From positions 1-36,903 of IMG/VR virus record IMGVR_UViG_3300036820_000053: a stretch of DNA of 36,903 nucleotides. The stretch is one strand, 5' to 3'. Position 1 is the stretch's first letter. Each line of letters begins with the position of its first letter. Source of the stretch: a virus. The translations under genes and the position numbers were made by a program. This document shows, piece by piece, positions 22,455 through 29,390 of this stretch. Below the pieces are notes generated by a model, which saw only the letters and a list, made by a program, of their open reading frames with translations, was not told the origin of the DNA and did no database searches.

Positions 22455-22931
22455 TCAAAATTCATGTCCGCAGGATGGACAGGTTTTCATGTTTTTGATT
22501 TTTTCAGGTTCTTCTGCAGGTTCCTTTTCGCCTTCTTGACATATACCTAATAGTTGTTGCTCCGTAAATCCATACGACAAAAGATTTACCGCATCGAAAC
22601 TATTCGCGAGGCAATCCCAGTCCCATTCTCCTGTATTTAGATTGCTCCTGATCAAATATTCCTGAAATTCTTCGTCTGTCAATTTTCTTGATGGAACTCG
22701 AACGTCTATCATCTCTGATTGTCTTTTCAACTTCTTCAAGGCTTTAACACGCATATGACCAGCAATAATTGTATTATCGAGATCAATAGCGACAATCTCA
22801 ACATAATCAAATTTTTCCATTGACTTCAGCAGATGCTGAAACTGTTCTTTATCTATCTGACGAGGATTTTTAGAATATTCTTTTAGTTGGGAAACCTTTC
22901 TTTTTTCTGTGCTCCAAGTGAGTTTTTCCAT
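22455..22931 (-). CDS. ParB/Sulfiredoxin-fold nuclease-like protein (158 aa)
   Basis: The ParB N-terminal fold is recognisable: VSQLKEYSKNPRQIDKEQ at residues 13-30 and IIAGHMRVKALKKLKR at 55-70, which contain the nucleotide/DNA-contact motifs (NPR, GHMR). A helical middle follows (EEFQEYLIRSNLNTGEWDWD) and a C-terminal CPSCGHEF zinc knuckle half-site (Cys151, Cys154). Phage ParB-like proteins act as DNA-binding or nuclease/CTPase modules. Its 5' end has a divergent homologue, the truncated frame at 23451-23573, on the other side of the HNH gene. Confidence 0.8.
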   Translation of the reverse strand: MEKLTWSTEKRKVSQLKEYSKNPRQIDKEQFQHLLKSMEKFDYVEIVAIDLDNTIIAGHMRVKALKKLKRQSEMIDVRVPSRKLTDEEFQEYLIRSNLNTGEWDWDCLANSFDAVNLLSYGFTEQQLLGICQEGEKEPAEEPEKIKNMKTCPSCGHEF

Positions 22932-22960
22932 TGTCTTATTTAACCGTCTAGTGTATATTT
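22932..22960 (+). promoter_or_regulatory. promoter of the HNH endonuclease gene
   Basis: TTGTCT and TATATT are separated by exactly 17 bases, 26 bases ahead of the HNH start codon, in the 54-base divergent gap. Confidence 0.55.
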
Positions 22961-22985
22961 AAGATAACACAAACAAGGATTTCTT

Positions 22986-23489
22986 ATGGCCAAACCTGCC
23001 ACATTTATCAAATGTAAACTATGTCAAGAATTGTTTAAAAGGAAACGTTTAAGGGATAAATTTTGTTCTCAAAAATGTATGTGGAAAGGCCGACCAAAAC
23101 AAAAAGGGCGAGAGCCTATCAAGGTGCTAGTCCCATGCGATTTTTGCGGAAAACAAGTCACAAAATGCCCATGTCACATCAAAAAATCAGTAAATAAGAA
23201 ACATTATTGCAATACAGAATGCCGAAAATTTGCTATGAGAGATTCCAAAACGGTTTATGGATTTAAAAAAACTACAGGATCACCTTTAAACCCATATCGC
23301 CGATGTACAAAAGACGGAAAATTTGTTTACGAACATAGATGGGTCATGGAACAGGAAATTGGAAGGAAGCTAAAGAGGAGTGAACACGTACACCATATAA
23401 ATGGAGACCAAAAAGACAATAGGATTGATAATCTTCAACTCCTCTCTAGCTCAGAACACGCAAAAGCTCACCGTTTCAAGATGCTGTAG
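22986..23489 (+). CDS. HNH homing endonuclease (167 aa)
   Basis: The N-terminal half has two zinc-finger-like modules (CKLCQELF..FCSQKC and CDFCGKQV..YCNTEC, residues 10-80). The catalytic HNH domain is C-terminal: EHRWVMEQEIGRKL at 116-129, HHINGDQKDNRIDNLQ at 136-151 and EHAKAH at 157-162. It cuts DNA using one metal; such free-standing genes spread by homing. AAGGA lies six bases before the ATG. Its final codons and stop overlap an orphan ParB-like gene start on the other strand, so its insertion site was probably within a ParB-like gene. Confidence 0.9.
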   Translation: MAKPATFIKCKLCQELFKRKRLRDKFCSQKCMWKGRPKQKGREPIKVLVPCDFCGKQVTKCPCHIKKSVNKKHYCNTECRKFAMRDSKTVYGFKKTTGSPLNPYRRCTKDGKFVYEHRWVMEQEIGRKLKRSEHVHHINGDQKDNRIDNLQLLSSSEHAKAHRFKML

Positions 23490-23573
23490 CTGCTGTTTGT
23501 CTATTTGTCGGGGGTTTTTTGGGTGGTCTTTGAGCACTTTAAGGGGGAGGACTTCGAGATGCCAGTTGATCAT
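23451..23573 (-). pseudogene. truncated 5' end of a ParB-like gene
   Basis: A 40-codon frame with a good ribosome site (AGGT, five bases before the ATG). Residues 1-32 (MINWHLEVLPLKVLKDHPKN, PRQIDKQQLQHL) match residues about 3-34 of the intact ParB-like protein at 22455-22931: KNPRQIDK is identical, and QLQHL aligns with QFQHL. After CAGCATCT the homology stops and the frame runs into the antisense of the HNH gene. It reads as a gene cut at that point by arrival of the HNH module. Confidence 0.75.
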
Positions 23574-23669
23574 TTTTTACCTGTTAAATGAACTTTTTAT
23601 ATCACATAAAGGTTTTTATTTAGTGGTCTTTTTTGTTGTTGTTGTTGAAAATATTAGTGGAGGTGTCCG

Positions 23670-23951
23670 ATGGAGATACAGTTAGAGTTGCCAATGGCGC
23701 AGAGCCAAGGGCCAATGGCCGAAATGCAAGTGCAAATTGACGCGATGGCGGAGAGCATGGGAAAAGTACGCAGGAAGTTGTTCGCTAAAATGAGTGAGCT
23801 AGAACGTGCGTATTTGAGCATCGAGGCCGAAAATCATGATCTTAAGTGCGCTATTAGGGACATTAGAGGGGATAAAATGGAATGGCTGTATTGTCAAAAC
23901 GGATCACTGTTTGAAGAACCTCAAAAGTCAATCTCAATGAGGAGTGCGTAA
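23670..23951 (+). CDS. hypothetical coiled-coil protein (93 aa)
   Basis: A 93-residue protein rich in Met, Glu and Gln, with heptad-like helix over about residues 15-65 (MQVQIDAMAESMGKVRRKLF). GGAGGTG lies four bases before the ATG, and a (GTT)n microsatellite lies upstream of that. The stop overlaps the next start (TAATG). No family recognised. Confidence 0.72.
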   Translation: MEIQLELPMAQSQGPMAEMQVQIDAMAESMGKVRRKLFAKMSELERAYLSIEAENHDLKCAIRDIRGDKMEWLYCQNGSLFEEPQKSISMRSA

Positions 23952-24193
23952 TGGAAATAGATCTGACCAATAAAGAAAAGTATGAATTAAGCATACCAAA
24001 GCCATGCAATACAATCATTTTTTGCTTAAATGACACATGGATTATGCAAATCAAAGACGGAGAAGGAATCAAGTTCAACCGTGAAGAATTTCCAAATTAT
24101 GATATCCATGATTTCGCGAATGACGTTATCGAAATTTTAGAAAAAAAATTTACTGTGAAGTTTGATAAAAAAACACCGCCTTATGATCTTTAA
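23951..24193 (+). CDS. hypothetical protein (80 aa)
   Basis: An 80-residue alpha/beta protein (KPCNTIIFCLNDTWIMQIKD). GAGGAG lies about six bases before the ATG and the start overlaps the upstream stop, so the two form an operon. It converges tail to tail on the RusA-like gene with a four-base overlap. No family recognised. Confidence 0.72.
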   Translation: MEIDLTNKEKYELSIPKPCNTIIFCLNDTWIMQIKDGEGIKFNREEFPNYDIHDFANDVIEILEKKFTVKFDKKTPPYDL

Positions 24194-24571
24194 AAATCAA
24201 TCTCGATTCGCACGGCATAAATCGGGCTCTTTTCCTGCATGTAGACCCACGTAATCCTAGGATCTGCGTCCGCGCGACCTTTTAAAGTTCGCATTTTCCC
24301 TTTTGAGTCTATATAGGTCTTTTTGAGATCAGGAAGCATAAGCTCACTAATTTCATCCCTCAAAAATTTCATTGACATTACTAAATTGTCCGAGTCGAGT
24401 AGACGAGGAGATAATCGCGTAAAAGTGACTTGGCATGGGAATTCTAAACTGGTGATGTATTTCGCATAAGACAACCTTAAGAAGTGCTGCTGTTGCTTAT
24501 GTCTTTGCGATTTTACAGTCCAGTGCTCAGAACTATTTGCTTCGCTGACCGTTTTGATGTGTAGTATCCAT
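24190..24571 (-). pseudogene. RusA-like Holliday-junction resolvase gene with a 5' frameshift
   Basis: The long frame encodes SYAKYITSLEFPCQVTFTRL, SPRLLDSDNLVMSMKFLRDE and ADADPRITWVYMQEKSPIYA, the order and D-x-D-N motif of phage RusA-like proteins. It has no start codon except a late TTG (24474), yet homology-like sequence (VSEANSSEHWTVKSQRHK) continues upstream. GGAG seven bases before ATG at 24571 opens MDTTHQ in another frame. Deleting one A from the AAAA in CATCAAAACGG joins them to about 126 residues. Either the gene is broken, or slippage restores it, or only a short product from TTG is made. Confidence 0.6.
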
Positions 24572-24589
24572 GAGACTACTCCATATAAG

Positions 24590-24841
24590 TCACCTACCTT
24601 CCTTCATACCATAAACCTCTTCCATTGGTGCCGGGGTGAAGTACGCCCATTGATCAAAAGGGTGAGTAGTCGCTTTTCTGCCTTGATTTGACCGCCAAAA
24701 ATCAATCTTTGGAGCGATTTTTCGCTTACATTTTTCCGCGCAAGCCAATTCGGCTACTATATAACTCTGGCTGATATATCGCCAGACGACTACAAGCGCT
24801 CCATACTTAGGAGTTTCTTCTTGTAATATGTGATATGTCAT
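24590..24841 (-). CDS. hypothetical protein (83 aa)
   Basis: An 83-residue protein (MTYHILQEETPKYGALVVVW, RYISQSYIVAELACAEKCKR) with a helical AELACAEKCK stretch. The ATG overlaps the TGA of the initiator gene (ATGA), so it is coupled to it. Function unknown; position suggests a replication accessory role. Confidence 0.72.
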   Translation of the reverse strand: MTYHILQEETPKYGALVVVWRYISQSYIVAELACAEKCKRKIAPKIDFWRSNQGRKATTHPFDQWAYFTPAPMEEVYGMKEGR

Positions 24842-25872
24842 ATCCCTCGTTTGTCGATATAGAGCCGTAGCCTGTTTATACAATCTATGTCCCCCAGAGC
24901 AAGTGGTTGTCCTCCATTTTTCTTAATCAGCCAAATTCTGTCACTATAAACTTCAAAACAGTAAGGAATTAGATTGTCATGCGAAGGGTCGGACTTGTTA
25001 GGCCGCACGAAGTTTTTATGTTCCTGGGCATGAAGGCGCTCGGCCTCGGCTTTATGCTCTTGGATTCGTTCTACTATCGCCTCTTTGGCTTCTTCATTCG
25101 GCTTTGATTTAGAGGATGGCATTTCCTCGCGTTTCCAGCCCCCTACAATCGCGTTACGCAACGCGCCTATAGGATTAGACAGTGGCGTTCCTTTTTGCGC
25201 CTGGTGGGCCCTGTATTTTTCGAAAGCCAAAATGGCGTCCTTCAGGTGCGGGAGTGAGTACTTTAGGACTTCATCGAGCAGCTGCGGTGATAAATCGTAA
25301 CTCTTGAGGAGCTCGACCTTGAGAGAGGCATCTTCTGCAACAGCAGCAACAACAGCAGGGGCAGGCGTTGCGCTGTTGTTGTTGTATTGGGTATTTCCCT
25401 GGTCTTCTATTGTATTAGAGATTCCGCCGTTTGACGTATTGGATTCCGCCATTTGACGTAATCCATTCCGCTGTACAGCGGATTCCATTCCGTCATTTTG
25501 CGGAATGCGCGACATTTTTTTAATTCCATTGAAAGGCTTGATGATTTCTTGATCAAACACAGTATACCAAGTCGTACGGTCAAAAGCGTTTTTATTGAAA
25601 TTCCCCTTTATTAGTATTCCTAACTCAACTAGCTTCTTTAAAGCTTTTTGAACTGTATCTTCACTTAAATACCCCAAAAAATCAGCGATCTGCTTTTGAG
25701 TTTCATACATCCAATACTTGCCTTCTATCATCTCCGCATCCTTCTTTGAGGCATTGATTTGAAGCCAATAAATAATGTGAGAAAGGACGGCTGCGCAGTC
25801 TAATCCTAGATGGCGAGCGATACCTTGATTGATGGAGTGGGAGTGCTTAGAAAATAGGTCGTGTGGATTCAT
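24838..25872 (-). CDS. replication initiator protein with winged-helix N-terminus (344 aa)
   Basis: Residues about 1-110 form a winged helix typical of phage replication/DnaD-like initiators: SINQGIARHLGLDCAAVLSH, IIYWLQIN, then GKYWMYETQKQIADFLGYLS and KALKKLVELGIL. Next is a low-complexity Asn/Ser/Ala linker (about 125-185), within whose coding DNA lie four 22-bp iterons. The C-terminal part has LSNPIGALRNAIVGGWKREE, seen in initiators, and a basic charged region. It would bind the iterons and recruit host helicase, as lambda O does. The ATG with AGAGGA upstream is preferred to a TTG 27 bases earlier. Confidence 0.8.
   Translation of the reverse strand: MNPHDLFSKHSHSINQGIARHLGLDCAAVLSHIIYWLQINASKKDAEMIEGKYWMYETQKQIADFLGYLSEDTVQKALKKLVELGILIKGNFNKNAFDRTTWYTVFDQEIIKPFNGIKKMSRIPQNDGMESAVQRNGLRQMAESNTSNGGISNTIEDQGNTQYNNNSATPAPAVVAAVAEDASLKVELLKSYDLSPQLLDEVLKYSLPHLKDAILAFEKYRAHQAQKGTPLSNPIGALRNAIVGGWKREEMPSSKSKPNEEAKEAIVERIQEHKAEAERLHAQEHKNFVRPNKSDPSHDNLIPYCFEVYSDRIWLIKKNGGQPLALGDIDCINRLRLYIDKRGI
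25418..25505. repeat. four 22-bp iterons, candidate replication origin inside the initiator gene
   Basis: Four direct units of exactly 22 bp (25418-25439, 25440-25461, 25462-25483, 25484-25505) share an ATTCCG core and a second half such as TTTGACGTA. The third contains an 18-bp perfect palindrome ATCCGCTGTACAGCGGAT. Because 22 is not a multiple of three, the repeat shifts reading frame unit to unit, so selection acts on DNA. An A/T-rich run (ATTTTTTTAATT) follows at about 25515. This parallels the lambda ori in gene O. Confidence 0.75.
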
Positions 25873-25914
25873 AGTGCCATATCCTCTTGTGTTAAACAAT
25901 TAGTTTATCCAGCA

Positions 25915-26054
25915 AAAGGATTGAATGAAAATCGGCGCTTATGATAATCTGACATTATCTGAACGTGATTCAAGTGAATGAAAGGACTTCTCAGGGTGCG
26001 CTTTCATTCAATCCTTTAAGCCCCACATAGACTTAGGTCGTTGTGGGGCTTTTT
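25915..26054 (+). ncRNA. candidate antisense RNA opposite the initiator leader
   Basis: The plus strand has a 16-bp perfect inverted repeat, AAAGGATTGAATGAAA (25915-25930) with its complement at 26002-26017. It encloses a smaller hairpin GATAAT-CTGAC-ATTATC, and the repeat is followed at once by a strong intrinsic terminator. Both neighbouring genes are on the minus strand, so the terminator has no coding partner. The transcript would be complementary to the leader of the initiator mRNA. No clear promoter is seen upstream, so its existence is inferred from structure. Confidence 0.55.
26019..26054 (+). terminator. intrinsic terminator, plus strand
   Basis: AGCCCCACA pairs with TGTGGGGCT (9 bp, 14-base loop) and runs into TTTTT. 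On the minus strand an A-run precedes the stem but no good T-run follows, so it acts mainly on plus-strand transcripts. It abuts the stop of the 75-residue gene. Confidence 0.8.
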
Positions 26055-26281
26055 CATTTTAACCTTCTAAGCTCATTGTATGCAACTTCTTCCAAGTATC
26101 CGATCTTTTTGAGCTCGTCAACAACGCTTTCAGGAAGATAATTGATATCTTGGGCTCCAGCTTCTAACGCTGCGTAATAACCCAGAGCCTCAACAGATAG
26201 CCTGTAGTCTAGAACAATATTCCTGTCTAGAACTACAACATCTAGATCTGTCATAGGGCCTTTGTGCGTTATCATTAGCAT
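26054..26281 (-). CDS. winged-helix-like small protein (75 aa)
   Basis: A 75-residue protein: VVVLDRNIVLDYRLSVEALG, YYAALEAGAQ, then SVVDELKKIGYLEEVAYNEL. The R-LS-x-x-A-x-G-x-Y helix followed by a second helix resembles winged-helix modules of phage replication regulators. AGAG precedes the ATG. It lies upstream of the initiator gene in the same direction. Role inferred. Confidence 0.68.
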   Translation of the reverse strand: MLMITHKGPMTDLDVVVLDRNIVLDYRLSVEALGYYAALEAGAQDINYLPESVVDELKKIGYLEEVAYNELRRLK

Positions 26282-26376
26282 TTGATCTCTTGCGGTAAAT
26301 TGCAGGTATGAGCTAAGCTAAAACTATTCCCTCTATGTTCAAAGAATGAAGTCATTCCTACCTCATTCCATCTCTT

Positions 26377-26408
26377 ACCCGCACTGCTTCGGTAGTGTGG
26401 GTTTTTTT
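26377..26408 (+). terminator. second plus-strand intrinsic terminator in the minus-strand block
   Basis: ACCCGCACT-gcttcggt-AGTGTGGGT is a 9-bp stem with one G-U pair, followed by seven Ts on the plus strand. No plus-strand gene lies upstream. The 95 bases 5' of it contain short repeats (GAATGA, CATTCC) and could be a small RNA. Confidence 0.75.
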
Positions 26409-26411
26409 CTT

Positions 26412-26684
26412 TTAGTCATCCAGATCTCCCCAAGCCGTGAGCTCCACAGCCACTTCTGTTTCCGTTTCCTCGTAGCTCAGCAACCCGAGATCTAGCAACT
26501 TTCTCAAACTCGTGCGGAAGTTATTTTTGTGATAGTACCGCCCAAGTGCTTTGTAGTCAAGGACTACGCGATAATTAATGTCCCTTCTTTCCCATAGGAA
26601 TATATAGACCTTAGCTACCTTGTCCATCAGTTGAAGCAAAAAATGCTTCGGGGGGAGACTTTGAAACACGTCTAAAACCGTCAT
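26412..26684 (-). CDS. winged-helix-like regulatory or replication protein (90 aa)
   Basis: A 90-residue protein: MTVLDVFQSLPPKHFLLQLM at the start, then DINYRVVLDYKALGRYYHKN and FRTSLRKLLDLGLLSYEETE, a helix-turn-helix with a beta wing. The start is set by GGAGGG nine bases before this ATG; a longer frame begins 57 bases upstream without a ribosome site. It probably belongs to the replication control group. Confidence 0.68.
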   Translation of the reverse strand: MTVLDVFQSLPPKHFLLQLMDKVAKVYIFLWERRDINYRVVLDYKALGRYYHKNNFRTSLRKLLDLGLLSYEETETEVAVELTAWGDLDD

Positions 26685-26835
26685 GATTGGTATCCCTCCT
26701 GGCACAGCATATATGTACCTTGTCTTGTAAAAAGTTTTCAAGTAATTTTAAAATTAAAAACTTTACTTTGCAAGTATTATGCGTGACTATACTGAAGAAC
26801 CTATCTATCTTTTCAATACGCAAAGCCCCTCTCCG

Positions 26836-27102
26836 TTAAACTGGAGTAGGGTCTTGCTTATTGCCGCAATCCTTGTTTGGCTGTATTTCCGGCACTTTGT
26901 CTAACACTCCATCTTTATAGCGCTTGATGTCTGACATCTTTATTTTACCTCCAGATGCATTCTCAATCACTTTTGCCAAGTGCGTTCCGGCTTTTGTATG
27001 CCCGTTAGCGATGCGTGAGAAGTACTCCGGAGAGCAATCTACCATCCTAGCAAATTCGCGCATTGTCATACGGTTCTCAAATAGATACGTCCTGATGTCC
27101 AT
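26836..27102 (-). CDS. Cro/XRE-family repressor-like protein (88 aa)
   Basis: An 88-residue protein with a Cro/CI-type helix-turn-helix at residues about 12-45: MTMREFARMVDCSPEYFSRI then ANGHTKAGTHLAKVIENASG. The following GGKIKMSDIKRYKD resembles the IE.ASGG.V...DI wing of Cro-like proteins. It is divergent from the Bet gene, the classic place for a switch regulator, and would bind operators in the 325-base gap. Confidence 0.82.
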   Translation of the reverse strand: MDIRTYLFENRMTMREFARMVDCSPEYFSRIANGHTKAGTHLAKVIENASGGKIKMSDIKRYKDGVLDKVPEIQPNKDCGNKQDPTPV

Positions 27103-27427
27103 CTTTTTCTTCCTTTTTTGTTTTTTCTAAATGCAAGAAATTTTGTGTTATAGACTGAATCATACCCTCAAATATCTTTGGATCGTTATCAAGGCATTGA
27201 CACAAAAAGCTCGACGTCACAGTTGCGAGCGCACAGAGCCATTGCAGGTTACACATCTCGTCTATGTAATCATCTTAACGATCTCTGTATTTTTTCGCAA
27301 TAGCTTGCATGTAAATACGCAATCTTGTAATATATAGTCATGCCAGCAAAAGAGATGATGGCATAAACAGATAGCCTGAATAACGCAGGCTGAATAAGAT
27401 AAATTCTTTGAAACAAACGGAACAAGG
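27103..27427. promoter_or_regulatory. divergent regulatory region between Cro-like and Bet genes
   Basis: A 325-base stretch with no convincing gene. A good plus-strand promoter is TTGCAT (27305-27310), 17 bases, TAATAT (27328-27333), pointing to Bet. The Bet leader then has two potential hairpins: ATGCCA..TGGCAT (about 27340-27365) and AGCCTG-AATAACG-CAGGCT (about 27372-27390). A polypyrimidine block lies next to the Cro-like start. I could not find a clear repeated operator or a confident minus promoter. Confidence 0.6.
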
Positions 27428-28306
27428 ATGGCTAAGATTATGGCTCTATCATCATTCGTACAAGCTCCAGTAGCTAATCAACATAAACACTTTAATCCAA
27501 AACAGTTGGAAATATTAAAGAATTCAATTTGTAGAGGTTCTACAAACGAAGAATTTGAAATGTTTTTGATGGCTTGTACGAAGACACAGCTCGATCCATT
27601 TATGCGTCAGATCTACGCTGTCAAACGTCGAGCGAAAAAGCCCGATGGATCGTGGGGCGAAGTAATGTCTATACAAACAGGCATAGACGGTTACAGACTT
27701 ATTGCAGAACGTACTGGGCACTATGCGCCGGGTCCTGAACCTACATACACTTACGATCCTCAAGGAAAGCTTTTATCAGCTACGGCATACATCAAAAAAC
27801 AGACACGTGACGGGACTTGGCATACTATTTCTGCAAGTGCTTACATAGATGAATATTGCCAAAAGACTCGTGAAGGGTCTCCTATGGGGATGTGGGCAAC
27901 TATGCCACGCACTATGCTATCTAAGTGCGCTGAGAGCCAAGCGTTGCGTAAAGCCTTTCCCGCTGAGATGTCAGGGGTCTACACTAAAGAAGAGATGGCG
28001 CAAGCAGATGTCATAGAGTGTCATACAGCAAAAAGTCCAGAAGTTGCTGATGAAAAAATGAACGACTTGCAAGCTTCAGAGTTGTCAATGATACTTGGGG
28101 ACTGCTCAGACGCGTACAGGATGGAAGTCTATAAGTGGATAAAGGCCACATGCGGATCAGAAAGTCTAATGGAGGTCCCCGTAAAATACTTTGAGCGCAT
28201 GAAAGCCAAGGCGACTCAAAAGATGGAAGAATATAGGGCATCGCAAATCTCAGAAAGCCAACCTGCTGAGAAAAGCGAACCTGATTTTTTTGAGGACGTG
28301 CAATGA
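27428..28306 (+). CDS. bet: phage recombination protein Bet (single-strand annealing protein)
   Basis: A 292-residue Red-beta/RecT-superfamily protein. Family signatures: TNEEFEMFLMACTKTQLDPF at about 39-58, IYAVKRRA, MSIQTGIDGYRLIAERTGHY at about 79-98, MWATMPRTMLSKCAESQALR at about 154-173 and FPAEMSGVYTKEEM. It anneals complementary single strands in recombination and replication. It is first in a plus operon with a YqaJ nuclease, and overlaps the next gene by ATGA. Starts at 27428 and 27440 are both plausible (AAGGA lies between them). Confidence 0.92.
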   Translation: MAKIMALSSFVQAPVANQHKHFNPKQLEILKNSICRGSTNEEFEMFLMACTKTQLDPFMRQIYAVKRRAKKPDGSWGEVMSIQTGIDGYRLIAERTGHYAPGPEPTYTYDPQGKLLSATAYIKKQTRDGTWHTISASAYIDEYCQKTREGSPMGMWATMPRTMLSKCAESQALRKAFPAEMSGVYTKEEMAQADVIECHTAKSPEVADEKMNDLQASELSMILGDCSDAYRMEVYKWIKATCGSESLMEVPVKYFERMKAKATQKMEEYRASQISESQPAEKSEPDFFEDVQ

Positions 28307-28485
28307 CTCCAGCGGAAATTATTGCAGAAGTGGAAAAAGACGCCTCGGAGTGGCTGGAAATGAGCGACAACCCTGCAACAATAGTTGCAGGGATACTGGC
28401 GAAAAGAATCGTTAGCCTTAATTTTTATATCGAATACTTAGAAGCAAGGATTGCAGAACATGATGCAAACAAATATTGGCCCTGA
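28303..28485 (+). CDS. small protein between Bet and YqaJ (60 aa)
   Basis: A 60-residue acidic helical protein (MTPAEIIAEVEKDASEWLEM). It overlaps Bet by four bases and the exonuclease gene by about 26. Function unknown; tight packing suggests co-translation with the recombination pair. Confidence 0.75.
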   Translation: MTPAEIIAEVEKDASEWLEMSDNPATIVAGILAKRIVSLNFYIEYLEARIAEHDANKYWP

Positions 28486-29308
28486 ATATGTGCAGGGGAC
28501 AGCCGAATGGTTGTCTCTTCGAAAGACAAAAATTACTGCTACGGATGCTAGCGTTATTTTAGGGGTGAATAAATGGAAGACTCCTATGCAGCTCTACATC
28601 GAAAAGACGACAGATTATGAGCAAGAGACGCCTACAGAGCGCATGCAGCGAGGCATTGATCTAGAGCCTGTTGCACGCTACGCCTTTAGCCTTGAAACAG
28701 GTATAGACGTGTATCCTGATGTGGTTATAATGGACTTTCACATGGCCTCTCTAGATGGTATTAGTCCGTGTCGTCGCCATGTACTTGAGATAAAATGCCC
28801 CGGACCTGCTGACCATGCAATAGCTCTAAGCGGCAAAGTACCTGACCACTACTATGCACAACTACAGCATCAAATGTATGTCTGTGACGTCCCTCAAATG
28901 TACTATTACAGCTTTGATGGACGAGAGGGTGTTGTTGTTGTTGTAAAAAGAGATGATGAATATATTGAAACAATGCTTGAAAAAGAGCAGGAATTTTACA
29001 ATTGCATGATCAATAAAACGCCTCCACGAATATTTGAGGAAAGGAATGATGAAGCATGGCAGAATTTAGCTACAAAGTGGATATCCGTCACGTCTCAAAT
29101 GAAAGAGCTCGAAAAACAGGAAGCACAGCTAAGAGAACAAATTATTTGGCTGGCTGGACAATCAAGCGCGAAGGGGAGCGGTATTTCCTTGTCGATGATC
29201 GAGCGGAAAGGCAACGTCGATTACTCGCAGATACCGGAAATAAAAGGACTTGATCTGGAGCCATATCGAAAGCCGGCGATTAAGTCGTGGAGACTGACAG
29301 CCGATTAA
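28460..29308 (+). CDS. YqaJ-family viral recombinase exonuclease (282 aa)
   Basis: A lambda-exonuclease-fold nuclease, partner of Bet. Motifs in order: TAEWLSLRKTKITATDASVI (N-terminal, incl. the R-x-x-x-I-T-A-S/T-D pattern), RMQRGIDLEPVARYAF, MASLDGI (catalytic Asp), VLEIKCPG (Glu-x-Lys) and HYYAQLQHQMYVC (Gln pair). It would resect 5' strands to give single strands for Bet. GVVVVVK near 160 is encoded by a (GTT)n tract. AAGGA lies nine bases before the ATG. Confidence 0.9.
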   Translation: MMQTNIGPEYVQGTAEWLSLRKTKITATDASVILGVNKWKTPMQLYIEKTTDYEQETPTERMQRGIDLEPVARYAFSLETGIDVYPDVVIMDFHMASLDGISPCRRHVLEIKCPGPADHAIALSGKVPDHYYAQLQHQMYVCDVPQMYYYSFDGREGVVVVVKRDDEYIETMLEKEQEFYNCMINKTPPRIFEERNDEAWQNLATKWISVTSQMKELEKQEAQLREQIIWLAGQSSAKGSGISLSMIERKGNVDYSQIPEIKGLDLEPYRKPAIKSWRLTAD

Positions 29309-29345
29309 AATAAAACAGAGAGTAGGGCCGAAACCTTACTCTCTG
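29304..29345 (-). terminator. intrinsic terminator, minus strand
   Basis: CAGAGAGTAGGG pairs with CCTTACTCTCTG (12 bp, one G-U). On the minus strand it is followed by TTTTATTTTA. It ends the fibre operon (last gene stop at 29391), and on the plus side the stem follows the YqaJ stop. Confidence 0.75.
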
Positions 29346-29390
29346 AAACCACAACAACTGGAGAGGCATATGAAATGCTTCAAATTTATC

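Noticed and set aside
23559-23591. 10-codon plus-strand peptide after GGGGGAGG
   Set aside because: The purine run is the antisense of ParB remnant codons, so the apparent ribosome site is probably accidental.
25381-25510. CRISPR array
   Set aside because: The 22-bp units are contiguous with no spacers, so they are iterons rather than CRISPR repeats.
27131-27337. 68-codon plus-strand frame in the regulatory gap
   Set aside because: It has poor composition, overlaps the Bet promoter and has no ribosome site; treated as non-coding.
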